Part shown: one piece after another, positions 42,264 to 50,735 of the stretch
Position numbering within the stretch: position 1 is the stretch's first letter
Layout: every line of letters starts with the position of its first letter
NCBI GenBank assembly: GCA_009917695.1
Contig: JAACJG010000002.1
Span: forward strand, 62,001 to 126,000
DNA from: Candidatus Rifleibacterium amylolyticum
GTDB lineage: Bacteria > Muiribacteriota > Ozemobacteria > Ozemobacterales > Ozemobacteraceae
Length of the DNA: 64,000 nucleotides
Direction of reading: 5' to 3'
The notes under the pieces: generated by a model
What the model saw: only the letters and a program-made list of their open reading frames with translations
Told to the model about the DNA's origin: nothing
The model's database searches: none
Translations under genes and position numbers: made by a program

Positions 42264-43567
42264 GGTTCGAGACCTCCGATCTGCGTTATAAGGTTTTCTA
42301 TGACCAGAGCCGGCTGAACGTGACGACGCAGCAGACCGGCGGATTTTTCGACAAGTTCGATACGTGCGCGCAGCAGAGTGATATCATCAACTGCAGCGAG
42401 TGTTATGATATCTTCTTTACGGTCAAGGTTCAACAACAAGGTTTCGTCTGCACCACATGCGATTTTGAGTGTATCAGAATACCAGTTGAGCAGACACAAC
42501 AACAGTTCTTCGAGCTGCTGACCCGACCAGGCGTTCAGCATGCTGGAAATGGCGCCATCGAGATCCTTGATTACCGCAGCCGGGTAAGCCTTCTTCGCCT
42601 CGGCGAACAGCGGCTCAAAACTTTTCTGCATGGCCCGCACCGCACTGTCGAGGCGATCGATCAGCATATCGGCGAAAATAATCGGAAACGAAACCGGCAA
42701 TGCGACAGACATCAGCAGAGAACGACAAAACTCCTTGCGGCTGGCCAGCAGCGGGGCATAAAACTCGCGGCATGGCAAGGCCGCCAGACGCATGGCTTCT
42801 TCGAGCGAAGAGGCGACGGCAAAAACTTCCTGCCAATGTCGTGAAGTTGTCTCTATAGTGTTGAGATAATCTGTATGACTGTATTTTAGGCCTGAATTAG
42901 AAATCTCCGGCAAAGACGATTCTGCCAGCAGCAGGGCGTGACCAAGCCGCCCTTCGCCAAGAGAGCAGCAGATTGCGGCATTTTCGGCTGACAAAGAATA
43001 TTTTTCCGCCAGAGTGGAACGAATCTCTGACGGAGCCGGTGAAGCGAATCTCACTATTTCACTGCGACTGAGGACGGTGGGAAGAATTGCACCGGTTTCT
43101 CGGGCGATAAGAATAAAAACAACGTGCGATGGCGCCTCTTCAAGAATTTTGAGCAGACTGTTGGCAGAAGACTGATTGAGACGATCGGCAGGGTCGAGAA
43201 TAAAAATCAGCCAGCGCCCGGTACCGGGTTTGAGAGCAGCGGCATCCTGCAGAGCGCGCACCTGATCTATACGAATCTCATAACCGTCTGGCCTGACTAT
43301 AGTGACATCGGGGTGACTGTCGGCTGCGATACGCAGACAGGATTCGCAGGCACCACAGGCATCTGCCGCCAGGCCGTCAACCGCAAGTGGTTCAGCACAT
43401 TGCAACAAGGCGGCAAAGGCTTTGGCTGATGGCAGGCGGCCGGTAGATTCGCTGCCGGCAAACAGATAGGTCTGAGCGATTCGACCCCTGCTGAACGAGT
43501 GGCTCAGCTGCCTGGCGACTGTATCCTGCAAAAGCAGATTTCTGAAACAGACTTTACTTGTTGACAC
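42260..43567 (-). CDS. holB: DNA polymerase III delta-prime subunit
   Basis: AAA+ clamp-loader subunit, 435 residues. N-terminal QDTVARQLSHSFSRGRIAQTYLFAGS is followed by a degenerate P-loop (ESTGRLPSAK), normal for delta-prime. A zinc module (CGACESCLRI), PDGYEIRIDQVR, SANSLLKILEEAPSHVVFIL and the sensor-1 region TVLSRSEIVRF follow. The start is GTG at 43567 with GAGG upstream; it lies inside the wecA 3' end (14-base overlap). It overlaps ricT by 4 bases. Confidence 0.9.
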   Translation of the reverse strand: MSTSKVCFRNLLLQDTVARQLSHSFSRGRIAQTYLFAGSESTGRLPSAKAFAALLQCAEPLAVDGLAADACGACESCLRIAADSHPDVTIVRPDGYEIRIDQVRALQDAAALKPGTGRWLIFILDPADRLNQSSANSLLKILEEAPSHVVFILIARETGAILPTVLSRSEIVRFASPAPSEIRSTLAEKYSLSAENAAICCSLGEGRLGHALLLAESSLPEISNSGLKYSHTDYLNTIETTSRHWQEVFAVASSLEEAMRLAALPCREFYAPLLASRKEFCRSLLMSVALPVSFPIIFADMLIDRLDSAVRAMQKSFEPLFAEAKKAYPAAVIKDLDGAISSMLNAWSGQQLEELLLCLLNWYSDTLKIACGADETLLLNLDRKEDIITLAAVDDITLLRARIELVEKSAGLLRRHVQPALVIENLITQIGGLEP

Positions 43568-44600
43568 CGGTTTTCCTCAAAAAGAACGATACACACAAAA
43601 GAATCATGATCACCAGAAAAATCGCGGAAAAGATCTGAATTCCGCGGTGGGGAATATCAGCAGCCAGAACAGCGACAAAACCGAAACAGGCGGAGACCAT
43701 CCATAAAAAGCGCGTGGTATCACGCTGCGAAAACCCTTTTTGCAAAAGGCGATGATGCAGATGTTCCTTGTCCGCCTGAAAAATCGGAACCTTTTTTGAA
43801 TAGCGCCGCAAAATGGCAAAAAACACATCCAGAACTGGCAGACCCAGGGCAATCAAAGGCACTACAAGCGGAAAAAGAATAGAGCCCTTGGTCGCGCCGG
43901 CCACCGATAAAGCTGCAGTCATAAAGCCAAGAAAATAGGCGCCGGAATCGCCCATGAAGATAACGGCGGGATAAATATTGTATCGCAGAAAAGCCAGCAG
44001 CGCGCCCATGGTTGAAGCTGTCAGCACAAGCACATTGCCGATCAGCTCCGGGTCATGCAGATGTGGCGTCACCAGCCGCACCGCCAGCAATGTTGAGAGT
44101 GCAATAAAAACGATTCCGCCGGCAAGTCCGTCGACACCATCAACAAGATTTACCGTGTTGGTGAGCCCGATAACCCACAGGAGCGTCAGAGGCCAGGTCA
44201 GAAGACCAAGCGCTACCAGGCCCTTTCCCGCAATGAAATCGGTGACGAAGTCAATCTTAACGCCTGCTGCCAGAAGAATCAGGCAACCGATTATCTGTCC
44301 GGCAAGCTTGATGCGAGCCTGCAGGTCGATCAGGTCATCGAGTAATCCGATCAGCATTACAAAGGTAGCAGCCAGCAGAAGCCCCACGGTCTCATGGTTA
44401 TCGCTGAGAAAAGGCAAGGCTCCGATCAACCCGCCGAAGTACAGAGCAATACCACCAACCCGCGGCACCGGCGATTTGTGAATCTTGCGACCACCGGGAC
44501 GGTCTACCAGACCGAGGTTGAGAGCTACGCGCCTGACCATGGGAACCAGCAAAGTTCCCGCCAGCCAGGCGATCAGAAATGGAAATATGACCTGTTTCAA
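43554..44600 (-). CDS. wecA: WecA-type undecaprenyl-phosphate sugar-1-phosphate transferase
   Basis: Polyprenyl-phosphate HexNAc-1-phosphate transferase that starts O-antigen, enterobacterial-common-antigen or teichoic-type polymers. 348 residues with about ten transmembrane helices. Catalytic blocks: GLVDRPGGRKIHKSPVPRVGG, IGLLDDLIDL (the DD pair), NLVDGVDGLAGG, FMGDSGAYFLGF and the HIHH-type motif DKEHLHHRLL. The only possible start is TTG at 44600, since an in-frame TAA lies four codons upstream. There is no well-spaced ribosome site, so translation may be leaderless. MraY is excluded by the GRKIHK block. Confidence 0.92.
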   Translation of the reverse strand: MKQVIFPFLIAWLAGTLLVPMVRRVALNLGLVDRPGGRKIHKSPVPRVGGIALYFGGLIGALPFLSDNHETVGLLLAATFVMLIGLLDDLIDLQARIKLAGQIIGCLILLAAGVKIDFVTDFIAGKGLVALGLLTWPLTLLWVIGLTNTVNLVDGVDGLAGGIVFIALSTLLAVRLVTPHLHDPELIGNVLVLTASTMGALLAFLRYNIYPAVIFMGDSGAYFLGFMTAALSVAGATKGSILFPLVVPLIALGLPVLDVFFAILRRYSKKVPIFQADKEHLHHRLLQKGFSQRDTTRFLWMVSACFGFVAVLAADIPHRGIQIFSAIFLVIMILLCVSFFLRKTGVNK

Positions 44601-44608
44601 GCCCTGCG

Positions 44609-44614
44609 ATTATA
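44609..44614 (-). promoter_or_regulatory. Perfect -10 box just before wecA
   Basis: Minus strand TATAAT (44614-44609). Transcription would start about two bases before the TTG start codon. The -35 (TGGCAA at 17 bases) is weak. Confidence 0.5.
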
Positions 44615-44683
44615 GCAGATAAAATGCCCCCTTGCCAGCCATTTTTGCCGCCGGCACAATGCAAAATGCCTGCGCGCTGATGT

Positions 44684-44712
44684 TTGCGTCAAAGCGCAAT
44701 CTATGCTATACC
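44684..44712 (+). promoter_or_regulatory. Candidate promoter for the kdsC-lpt operon
   Basis: TTGCGT (44684-44689), a 17-base spacer and TATACC (44707-44712). The leader to kdsC would be about 54 bases. Confidence 0.6.
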
Positions 44713-44772
44713 TGAATCTCTACTGAAGACAGACAAGCTCTGTCTTAATCTGCTGCAAAGGAATCATGCCCG

Positions 44773-45327
44773 ATGACCGGTTCTTCGCCCACAAAGCACG
44801 ACAACTTCGCCCAGACCTGCCGTAAAATCAGAATGCTGCTGTTCGACTGCGACGGCGTGATGACTGATGGTCATGTGGTGCTCGGCAATGACGGACTGGA
44901 GCTTAAATTTTTTGCCGCAGCCGACGGCATTGGGCTGAAAATGTGGAAAAAAGCTGGCCTGCTCTCAGGCTGCATCACCGGCCGAGCCTCACAGGGTCTC
45001 GAACGCCGCGCCAGCGAGCTCAAGTTCGATGAACTGCATCAGGGTGTTACCCGCAAGGGCGATGTGCTGGCAGATATCATGAAAAGGCACGGACTCGCAC
45101 GCGAAGAGGTTGCCTACATAGGTGATGACCTGAACGACCTTTCGGTTGGAACCCGGGTTGGGCTTTTTTTCGTACCGGCAAACCATCACCCTTCCGTTCG
45201 CCCTTACGCCGATTACGTTTTGTCCAGCCGAGGCGGCGATGGCGCCGTGCGTGAAGCACTTGACCTGATCCTGGACCATAAAGGGCTGATCGAAGGTCTT
45301 ATCGAAGGCTTTATCAATCAGGAATGA
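44773..45327 (+). CDS. kdsC: 3-deoxy-D-manno-octulosonate 8-phosphate phosphatase
   Basis: HAD-family phosphatase that releases Kdo from Kdo-8-phosphate. 184 residues, full length. The nucleophile motif is LLFDCDGVMTDG. Next come the KdsC-type FFAADGIGLKMWKKAG, SGCITGRAS, and the acidic IGDDLNDLSV. The end is FVPANHHPSVRPYADYVLSSRGGDGAVREAL, as in KdsC. It opens the plus-strand operon with an acyltransferase and lptC, lptA and lptB, mirroring the E. coli kdsC-lptCAB order. AAGGA lies about ten bases before the ATG. Confidence 0.93.
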   Translation: MTGSSPTKHDNFAQTCRKIRMLLFDCDGVMTDGHVVLGNDGLELKFFAAADGIGLKMWKKAGLLSGCITGRASQGLERRASELKFDELHQGVTRKGDVLADIMKRHGLAREEVAYIGDDLNDLSVGTRVGLFFVPANHHPSVRPYADYVLSSRGGDGAVREALDLILDHKGLIEGLIEGFINQE

Positions 45328-46205
45328 TGCGCGACAAATTCAAAAAAATAAAGCGAACATTGCGAGCCTGGCTGATAAAGGGCCTGGTCTCGCTGATAAC
45401 CAGGCTCGATGCCAGGGCGGTGCCTAAACTGAAACGCCTTCTTCTCAAGGTGTTTCCGCTGATTTTTGCCAGAGAAATCCAACGGGCACGCGAGCTTCTG
45501 CCGACGGAATTCGCCGACAGAAAAGATGAGATCATTGCCGGCATGGCCGAAAACCAGGTCATGACTCTGCTGGAAGTATTCTTTTATGAAAAGCTGCTGG
45601 CCGCTGACCCTGACTTTGTGCAGATCGAGGGCCGCGAAAATATTGAAGAAGCACTGGCCGGCAAGCGCGGCATCATTATTCTTTCCGGTCATTTTGGCAA
45701 CTGGGAAGTCATGGGCTATACGCTGACAAAAATGGGGATACCCATGCACGTGATGGCACGGGCGCAGGCTGTCGATCAGATGACAGAATTCATGAACAGC
45801 TTTCGCGAAAAGCGTGGCGAAGTCGTGATAATGGACAACACTCTTCCAGCGGCTCTCAAGCTGCTGGCGCAAAACAAGACGGTAGGCCTTCTCGCCGACC
45901 TCAACGCTAAAGAGCGCGGTTATCAGGTGCGTTTTTTTGGCCGGGCTGCCTCTTTTTACAGCGCCCCGGTAATAATGGCCCTGCGCAGCAAAGCGCCTTT
46001 GATTCCGTCATTTGCCGAGCGTCAGAAAAACGGGCGACTGCTGCTGCGTTTTGAAAAGCCGGTCGAATTCGACCGCAATGACAGCATGTGCAACAACATT
46101 CAGCGTTATGTCGATCGCTATGAAACCGCTTATCGACGCCGGCCCGATCTATGGTGCTGGTTCCATGAACGCTACGAATTTGCCAGCCTCGGGAGAACCG
46201 GCTGA
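45324..46205 (+). CDS. Second LpxL-type lipid A acyltransferase
   Basis: 293 residues of the HtrB/LpxL family. The catalytic motif is GHFGNWE, followed by LLADLNAKERGYQVRFFG and, at the end, WCWFHERYEF. It differs much from the family member at 32835-33791. Either ATG at 45324 (4-base overlap with kdsC) or at 45327 can serve as start. The downstream lptC start overlaps its stop by one base. It should add a secondary acyl chain to Kdo-lipid A just before export. Confidence 0.88.
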   Translation: MMRDKFKKIKRTLRAWLIKGLVSLITRLDARAVPKLKRLLLKVFPLIFAREIQRARELLPTEFADRKDEIIAGMAENQVMTLLEVFFYEKLLAADPDFVQIEGRENIEEALAGKRGIIILSGHFGNWEVMGYTLTKMGIPMHVMARAQAVDQMTEFMNSFREKRGEVVIMDNTLPAALKLLAQNKTVGLLADLNAKERGYQVRFFGRAASFYSAPVIMALRSKAPLIPSFAERQKNGRLLLRFEKPVEFDRNDSMCNNIQRYVDRYETAYRRRPDLWCWFHERYEFASLGRTG

Positions 46206-46948
46206 TGAAAAACATATTGCTCAGTTACTGGCTGTGGGCCGCTGTTCTTGTCGGATTTATCGTAATCATTCTCTGGGATGACAAGCTCGAACAGGGAACG
46301 ACCAGTTATGTTAAGCATCGCATGGTACTCAAAAACGTTAACTTCAGCCAGGTCGAAGGCGGCTTCGAACATGCGCGACTTTACGCAGACATCTGCGATA
46401 TGGACGACAACCAGAACAACATGAACGCATCGAACGTGCGCACAATATTCTTCAAACAGGATCAGGCCACCTGGACAGGTCGGCTGATTTCTGAGCGGGC
46501 CCTCAAAAATCCTTTCGAAGCTAAGTTCTGGGGCGACGTAAGAGGCTGGAACACCGACAACGAAAGAATCAGAACTGATGAGCTCCGCTATTATTTCAAT
46601 CGCAAGGAACTGCATACGCAAAAGCCAGTGACAATCTGGAAAGATGATGCAGTACTGACCGGCCTTGGATTGCGTTACAACACGGTCGATAAAGAGGCTC
46701 AGATCAACCAGCAGGTTGTCATCAGGATCTGGGAAACTGCCAGTAAAACAGCCACGACCGACGACAACCCCAGGCAGGTCAATGGCCTGCCGGTCGCGCC
46801 GCCCATCTCGGAGATTATGATACCTCTGAATATCGCATCATCGACAGCGCCAGCAAATGTGACTTCGAATACTTCAGACGTTGCATCATTGCCGGCAACA
46901 GCGGCGACTGAAACAAGTAATGAACCCAGCAAGGAACAACAACCATGA
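46205..46948 (+). CDS. lptC: LptC-like LPS export protein
   Basis: 247 residues: a single N-terminal transmembrane anchor (about 8-24) and a periplasmic beta-jellyroll resembling LptC (RMVLKNVNFSQVEGG, ARLYADICDMDD, TDELRYYFNRKELHTQKPVTIW). It should link the LptB ATPase complex to LptA. The last ~60 residues (from about 190) are a Ser/Thr/Ala-rich, probably disordered tail that normal LptC (about 190 residues) lacks. It overlaps lptA by 4 bases. Confidence 0.85.
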   Translation: MKNILLSYWLWAAVLVGFIVIILWDDKLEQGTTSYVKHRMVLKNVNFSQVEGGFEHARLYADICDMDDNQNNMNASNVRTIFFKQDQATWTGRLISERALKNPFEAKFWGDVRGWNTDNERIRTDELRYYFNRKELHTQKPVTIWKDDAVLTGLGLRYNTVDKEAQINQQVVIRIWETASKTATTDDNPRQVNGLPVAPPISEIMIPLNIASSTAPANVTSNTSDVASLPATAATETSNEPSKEQQP

Positions 46949-47985
46949 AAAGATTAGCTCTGACCATTTTATTCATGAGCGCCGCCGCGGTCTTTGCCCA
47001 GACTTCGATCACGGCAGGCGACATGGTTATCACCAGCAAACTCATGACCTTTTTCAAGAATGTTTATGTGGCAAGAGGCGGTCTGACAGCGGAGCAGAAA
47101 GATTCGACCCTGACCGCCGACCGCGGCATCTATGACCGTGAACTCGAAATAGTAAAGGCCATAGATAACGTCAAGGTTGTCCAGCCCGGTTCAGTCCTCA
47201 CTTCAGATTACCTTGAAGCCTATGTTAAGGAAGATCGCATACTGGCCCGCGGTAATCCCAAACTGGTGCGCATCGTCGAACGCGCCAGCCCGGGCGGCGA
47301 AGAAGGCACCACAAAGATTCGCAAAACCAGAGTCATTCTGACCTGCAACGAAGTAGAAGGTTTCAACAAAGAAAGCCGATTTCTCGCCAAAGGCGACGTT
47401 CGCGTCATCGAAGTACCTTATCGCGATGGCGAAACCGAGGAAGAAGCTGCCGAGAACGAAAAGTCGCCAGTTTCAGATATAATCTGCGAGACGCTCGAGC
47501 TTTTCAGCAACGAAGATAAAGCGATTGCGCGCAATGACGTCGAGATTGTCACTGAAACTCTGCGGGCAACCGGAGATAAGGCAATTTATCTCAACCGCGA
47601 AAATAGAATGATCATCGTCGGCCGCGCCCACGCTTTCCAGACGACCAAAGAAGCCGGCACCAACGCCGAACAGGTTTCTGAACTCTTTGCCAATAAAATA
47701 ATCTACTACCCGGACGAAGACCGAACCATAGCGGTTGGCAACGTTCAGGCCACGGTTTACCCGACAAGCGGCGGTGCTTCGCGCGACAAGGACAAAGATA
47801 AGAAAAAGAAAAAGCGCGAAAAAAAGAAAGTCAGTGAAAATGAGAAAGAAACAATTGCAGTCAAAGAGGCCGGCAAAAGCAATGAAGAGCTGCCAGACAG
47901 CCTTCCCGCCGGCGAGTATCTTAAAATCGAAAACGACGACGACTATGTAGATGAAGAATACATTGCAGCAACTGAAGAAGACTGA
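46945..47985 (+). CDS. lptA: LptA/OstA-like periplasmic LPS bridge protein
   Basis: 346 residues with a signal peptide (MKRLALTILFMSAAAVFAQ). Repeated OstA beta-strand motifs follow (STLTADRGIYDRE, VLTSDYLEAYVKEDRILARGNPKLV, DKAIARNDVEIV, DKAIYLNRENRMIIVGRA, DRTIAVGNVQATV). It forms the periplasmic slide for LPS. It is about twice the size of E. coli LptA, so it may hold two jellyroll modules. A Lys/Arg/Asp-rich segment near 272-300 and an acidic tail end the protein. Confidence 0.87.
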   Translation: MKRLALTILFMSAAAVFAQTSITAGDMVITSKLMTFFKNVYVARGGLTAEQKDSTLTADRGIYDRELEIVKAIDNVKVVQPGSVLTSDYLEAYVKEDRILARGNPKLVRIVERASPGGEEGTTKIRKTRVILTCNEVEGFNKESRFLAKGDVRVIEVPYRDGETEEEAAENEKSPVSDIICETLELFSNEDKAIARNDVEIVTETLRATGDKAIYLNRENRMIIVGRAHAFQTTKEAGTNAEQVSELFANKIIYYPDEDRTIAVGNVQATVYPTSGGASRDKDKDKKKKKREKKKVSENEKETIAVKEAGKSNEELPDSLPAGEYLKIENDDDYVDEEYIAATEED

Positions 47986-48003
47986 AACGGAGAGCATCAA
48001 CAG

Positions 48004-48810
48004 ATGAAGATCACCGAAGCGGAAGCACCAGCACCAGCAGCGTCGTTCCTGGCGCCGGACAAGCCCGATGAGATTACGGTAGAGCTGGTGTGCAAGGCCT
48101 ACAAAGGCCGAACCGTTGCCGATCATGTCTCGCTCAACATCAAAAAGGGCGAGATCGTGGGACTGCTTGGCCCGAATGGAGCCGGCAAAACAACGACCTT
48201 CTACATGGTAGTCGGTTTGATCAAGCCTGACAGCGGCAGGGTTCTCTACAACAACCACGACATTACCAAAAAAGCCATGTATCAGCGCGCCCGCATGGGA
48301 ATTGGCTATCTACCCCAGGAAGCCAGTGTCTTCCGCAAACTTACCGTGCGCGAAAATATCTGGCTGATTCTCGAAGGCATTGACATCAGCGACAAAGAAA
48401 GGCATGAGCGCCTCGACAAGCTGATGCACGACCTCGACATCGCACGTCTCGCAGACAGCCTCGGCTACTCGCTGTCGGGCGGAGAAAGACGCCGCGTCGA
48501 AATCGCGCGCGCGCTGGCGGCGGAACCGAGTTTCATACTTCTGGACGAGCCCTTTGCCGGAGTCGACCCGATAGCAGTCCAGGACATCCAAAGCATTGTT
48601 ATCGCGCTGCAGAAAAAGGGTCTCGGCCTTCTGATCACCGACCACAATGTTCGAGAAACCCTGGCAATAGTTGACCGCGCTTATATCATGAGTCTCGGCA
48701 AAATTCTGGTGTCGGGCTCGGCGCAGTTCGTCGCCAAAGATGAAACCGCACGCAAGTTTTATCTCGGCGACCGCTTTCAACTCGATCAGATCGAGAAAAT
48801 CAGCCAATGA
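48004..48810 (+). CDS. lptB: LPS export ABC transporter ATP-binding protein LptB
   Basis: ATPase that powers LPS extraction. After a ~25-residue Ala/Pro/acidic N-terminal extension come Walker A GPNGAGKTT, the Q-loop GYLPQEASVFRKLTVREN, the signature LSGGERRRVEIARALA, Walker B FILLDEPFAGVDPIA and the H-loop TDHNVRETL. All match LptB, including the LptB-type FAGVDPI. The ATG has GGAGAG nine bases upstream. LptF and LptG are not in the window. It overlaps the DUF3084 gene by 4 bases. Confidence 0.95.
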   Translation: MKITEAEAPAPAASFLAPDKPDEITVELVCKAYKGRTVADHVSLNIKKGEIVGLLGPNGAGKTTTFYMVVGLIKPDSGRVLYNNHDITKKAMYQRARMGIGYLPQEASVFRKLTVRENIWLILEGIDISDKERHERLDKLMHDLDIARLADSLGYSLSGGERRRVEIARALAAEPSFILLDEPFAGVDPIAVQDIQSIVIALQKKGLGLLITDHNVRETLAIVDRAYIMSLGKILVSGSAQFVAKDETARKFYLGDRFQLDQIEKISQ

Positions 48811-49841
48811 TCTATATTCTCATACTTGTTCTCATCAGCGGTCTGATAGCCTATATCGGCGACGTTCTCGGCACCTATGTCGGCAAACGCAGACTGACGG
48901 TACTCGGCCTGCGCCCGCGCATAACTGCGCTGGTTGTAGCGATCACGACCGGCATTCTTATCACCCTGCTGACACTTGGCGCCATGACGATAATCTCAGA
49001 CGACGTCAGAACCGCACTGTTTCACATGAATACCCTGCGTCAGGACATAGAAAACCTGCAAAACGAGACTCGCAGTCTCGAACAGGTAAAACTCCAGCTC
49101 GAAAAAGAGAAGGCGGCACTGACTAATGATGTCGAGCGCCTGACCTCGACGGTAAGAATAAAGGAAACCGGCAACGTGGTGTTCCGTAAAGACGAGCCGC
49201 TGGCAGTAGTAGTGGTAGCAGCAAAACAGAGCGCCAGCGAAGTGATGAAGGAACTGACGACACTTATCATCAATCTCACCGCCAAAGTGCGCCGCCGCGG
49301 TGTGAACGTGCAGGATGAAATCGACTTCTTTACCGCCAATCGCGACCAGCTCAACGGCATGGCAGCTCATATAGCGAGTTCGTCGCAGGACATGGTCGTC
49401 GGCGCTATTGCCGCCGAAAACATCAATGCCGGCGAACAGCTCGGAGATGTCCGTTTTATTCTGCTTCCCAACAATCTCATTTTCAGAAAAGATCAGGAGA
49501 TAGCTTCAGTTCAGATTGACGGGCAGCTGAGTCGCGGCGAGATTGCCCGCAACCTTAAACAGTTCATGGATGAAATCAACCAGGAAGTGGTCAGACTGGG
49601 AATGATCGAGAATCCGCTTACCGGCCGATTTGGCGACCTGTCATCCGATTCGATGCTGTCTTTCTACGACATGGTGAATCGTATCAAAGAGCTTAATCGC
49701 AAGTTCATACTGATTGCGGCAGTTCCCGAAGATACCTATGCCATAGGTCCGCTCAACGTAACGTTCAGATTCGAAGAAACCGGCGAGCGCATTTTCTCGA
49801 CGCAGCCTGAGCAACCGGATGCCGCTGATGGCGAAGAATAA
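48807..49841 (+). CDS. DUF3084 membrane protein
   Basis: 344 residues. The family N-terminus is present: IAYIGDVLGTYVGKRRLTVLGLRPR, with its first hydrophobic helix at about 3-22 and a second at 41-63. A coiled coil follows (about 72-115). The rest is an extracytoplasmic domain with GAIAAENINAGEQLGDVRF. The function of DUF3084 is unknown. Here the gene is locked to lptB by an ATGA overlap, at the end of the Lpt operon, which suggests an envelope role. Confidence 0.85.
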   Translation: MIYILILVLISGLIAYIGDVLGTYVGKRRLTVLGLRPRITALVVAITTGILITLLTLGAMTIISDDVRTALFHMNTLRQDIENLQNETRSLEQVKLQLEKEKAALTNDVERLTSTVRIKETGNVVFRKDEPLAVVVVAAKQSASEVMKELTTLIINLTAKVRRRGVNVQDEIDFFTANRDQLNGMAAHIASSSQDMVVGAIAAENINAGEQLGDVRFILLPNNLIFRKDQEIASVQIDGQLSRGEIARNLKQFMDEINQEVVRLGMIENPLTGRFGDLSSDSMLSFYDMVNRIKELNRKFILIAAVPEDTYAIGPLNVTFRFEETGERIFSTQPEQPDAADGEE

Positions 49842-49843
49842 TC

Positions 49844-49873
49844 TTGCGTGAATTAAGCGCACCTGTACATAAT
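49844..49873 (+). promoter_or_regulatory. Candidate promoter for the MBL-fold hydrolase gene
   Basis: TTGCGT (49844-49849), an 18-base spacer and CATAAT (49868-49873), 16 bases before the GGAG ribosome site would be reached. Confidence 0.5.
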
Positions 49874-49895
49874 TGTCGAGCATGGAGAAAACTTT

Positions 49896-50735
49896 GTGAA
49901 AACCGGAAAATATCAGGTTGACATACTACAGGAAGGTAGAATGCTGGTAGATGGCGGTACCGCCTTTGCCGGACTGCCACGCTCCGAATGGGAAGCGTTC
50001 GCCATGCCCGACGCCAGAAACCGCATTCAGCTCGGCATTAATTTTCTGCTGATCCGGGGTGACGGCTTGAATATGCTCGTCGACACCGGCACCGGCCGAA
50101 AAATCAGACCGGAACGTCTTAAAATGATGGGGCTTGAGAATTCAACGACAGTAACAGGTCATCTCAAAAATTTTGGACTGTCACCGGATGACATCACTCA
50201 TGTAGTATTCACCCATCTGCATTTTGACCATTGCGGCGGCTCAACCGAAATCAACGGTGATGAAACCACCGCAATTTTCCGCCGGGCGGCCATTTTCATT
50301 CAACGTGACGAGTGGTCGGCAGCATGCCGACCCGACGATTTTTCGCGCAGCAGTTACCACGTGCATGATTTTCTGCCGCTGTTCGAAACCGGCAACCTGC
50401 ATTTCATCAGTGGCGATTGTGAAATCGCAGATGGAATAAGTGTCGAAGTCAGTGGTGGCCATACTGCCGCGCATCAGATCGTGAGAATCAAAGACAGCAT
50501 GCGTAACATCATTTACCCGGCTGATATCTGTCCGACGCCGCTGCACTTGAATCCTAAGCGACATGAGGCTTTCGATCTTTACCCGATCGAAACGCTTCAG
50601 GCACGCAACACCCTTTTGCGCAGGGCCATGCGCCCCGACACCCTGGTTGCCTTTTCGCACGCACAGGATGCAGTATTTTATCGAATTGCCCTGCAAGACA
50701 ATTTATACAAAGCGGTTGCCACTGATGAATGCTGA
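49896..50735 (+). CDS. Metallo-beta-lactamase-fold hydrolase
   Basis: 279 residues of the MBL superfamily, in the AHL-lactonase/quorum-quenching-like layout. The zinc motif is THLHFDHCGG. Further metal ligands are in SGGHTAAHQ and the DICPT region, with a final FSHAQD. No signal peptide. The GTG start has GGAG eight bases upstream. The substrate is unknown. It overlaps the kinase gene that follows by 11 bases. Confidence 0.87.
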   Translation: MKTGKYQVDILQEGRMLVDGGTAFAGLPRSEWEAFAMPDARNRIQLGINFLLIRGDGLNMLVDTGTGRKIRPERLKMMGLENSTTVTGHLKNFGLSPDDITHVVFTHLHFDHCGGSTEINGDETTAIFRRAAIFIQRDEWSAACRPDDFSRSSYHVHDFLPLFETGNLHFISGDCEIADGISVEVSGGHTAAHQIVRIKDSMRNIIYPADICPTPLHLNPKRHEAFDLYPIETLQARNTLLRRAMRPDTLVAFSHAQDAVFYRIALQDNLYKAVATDEC

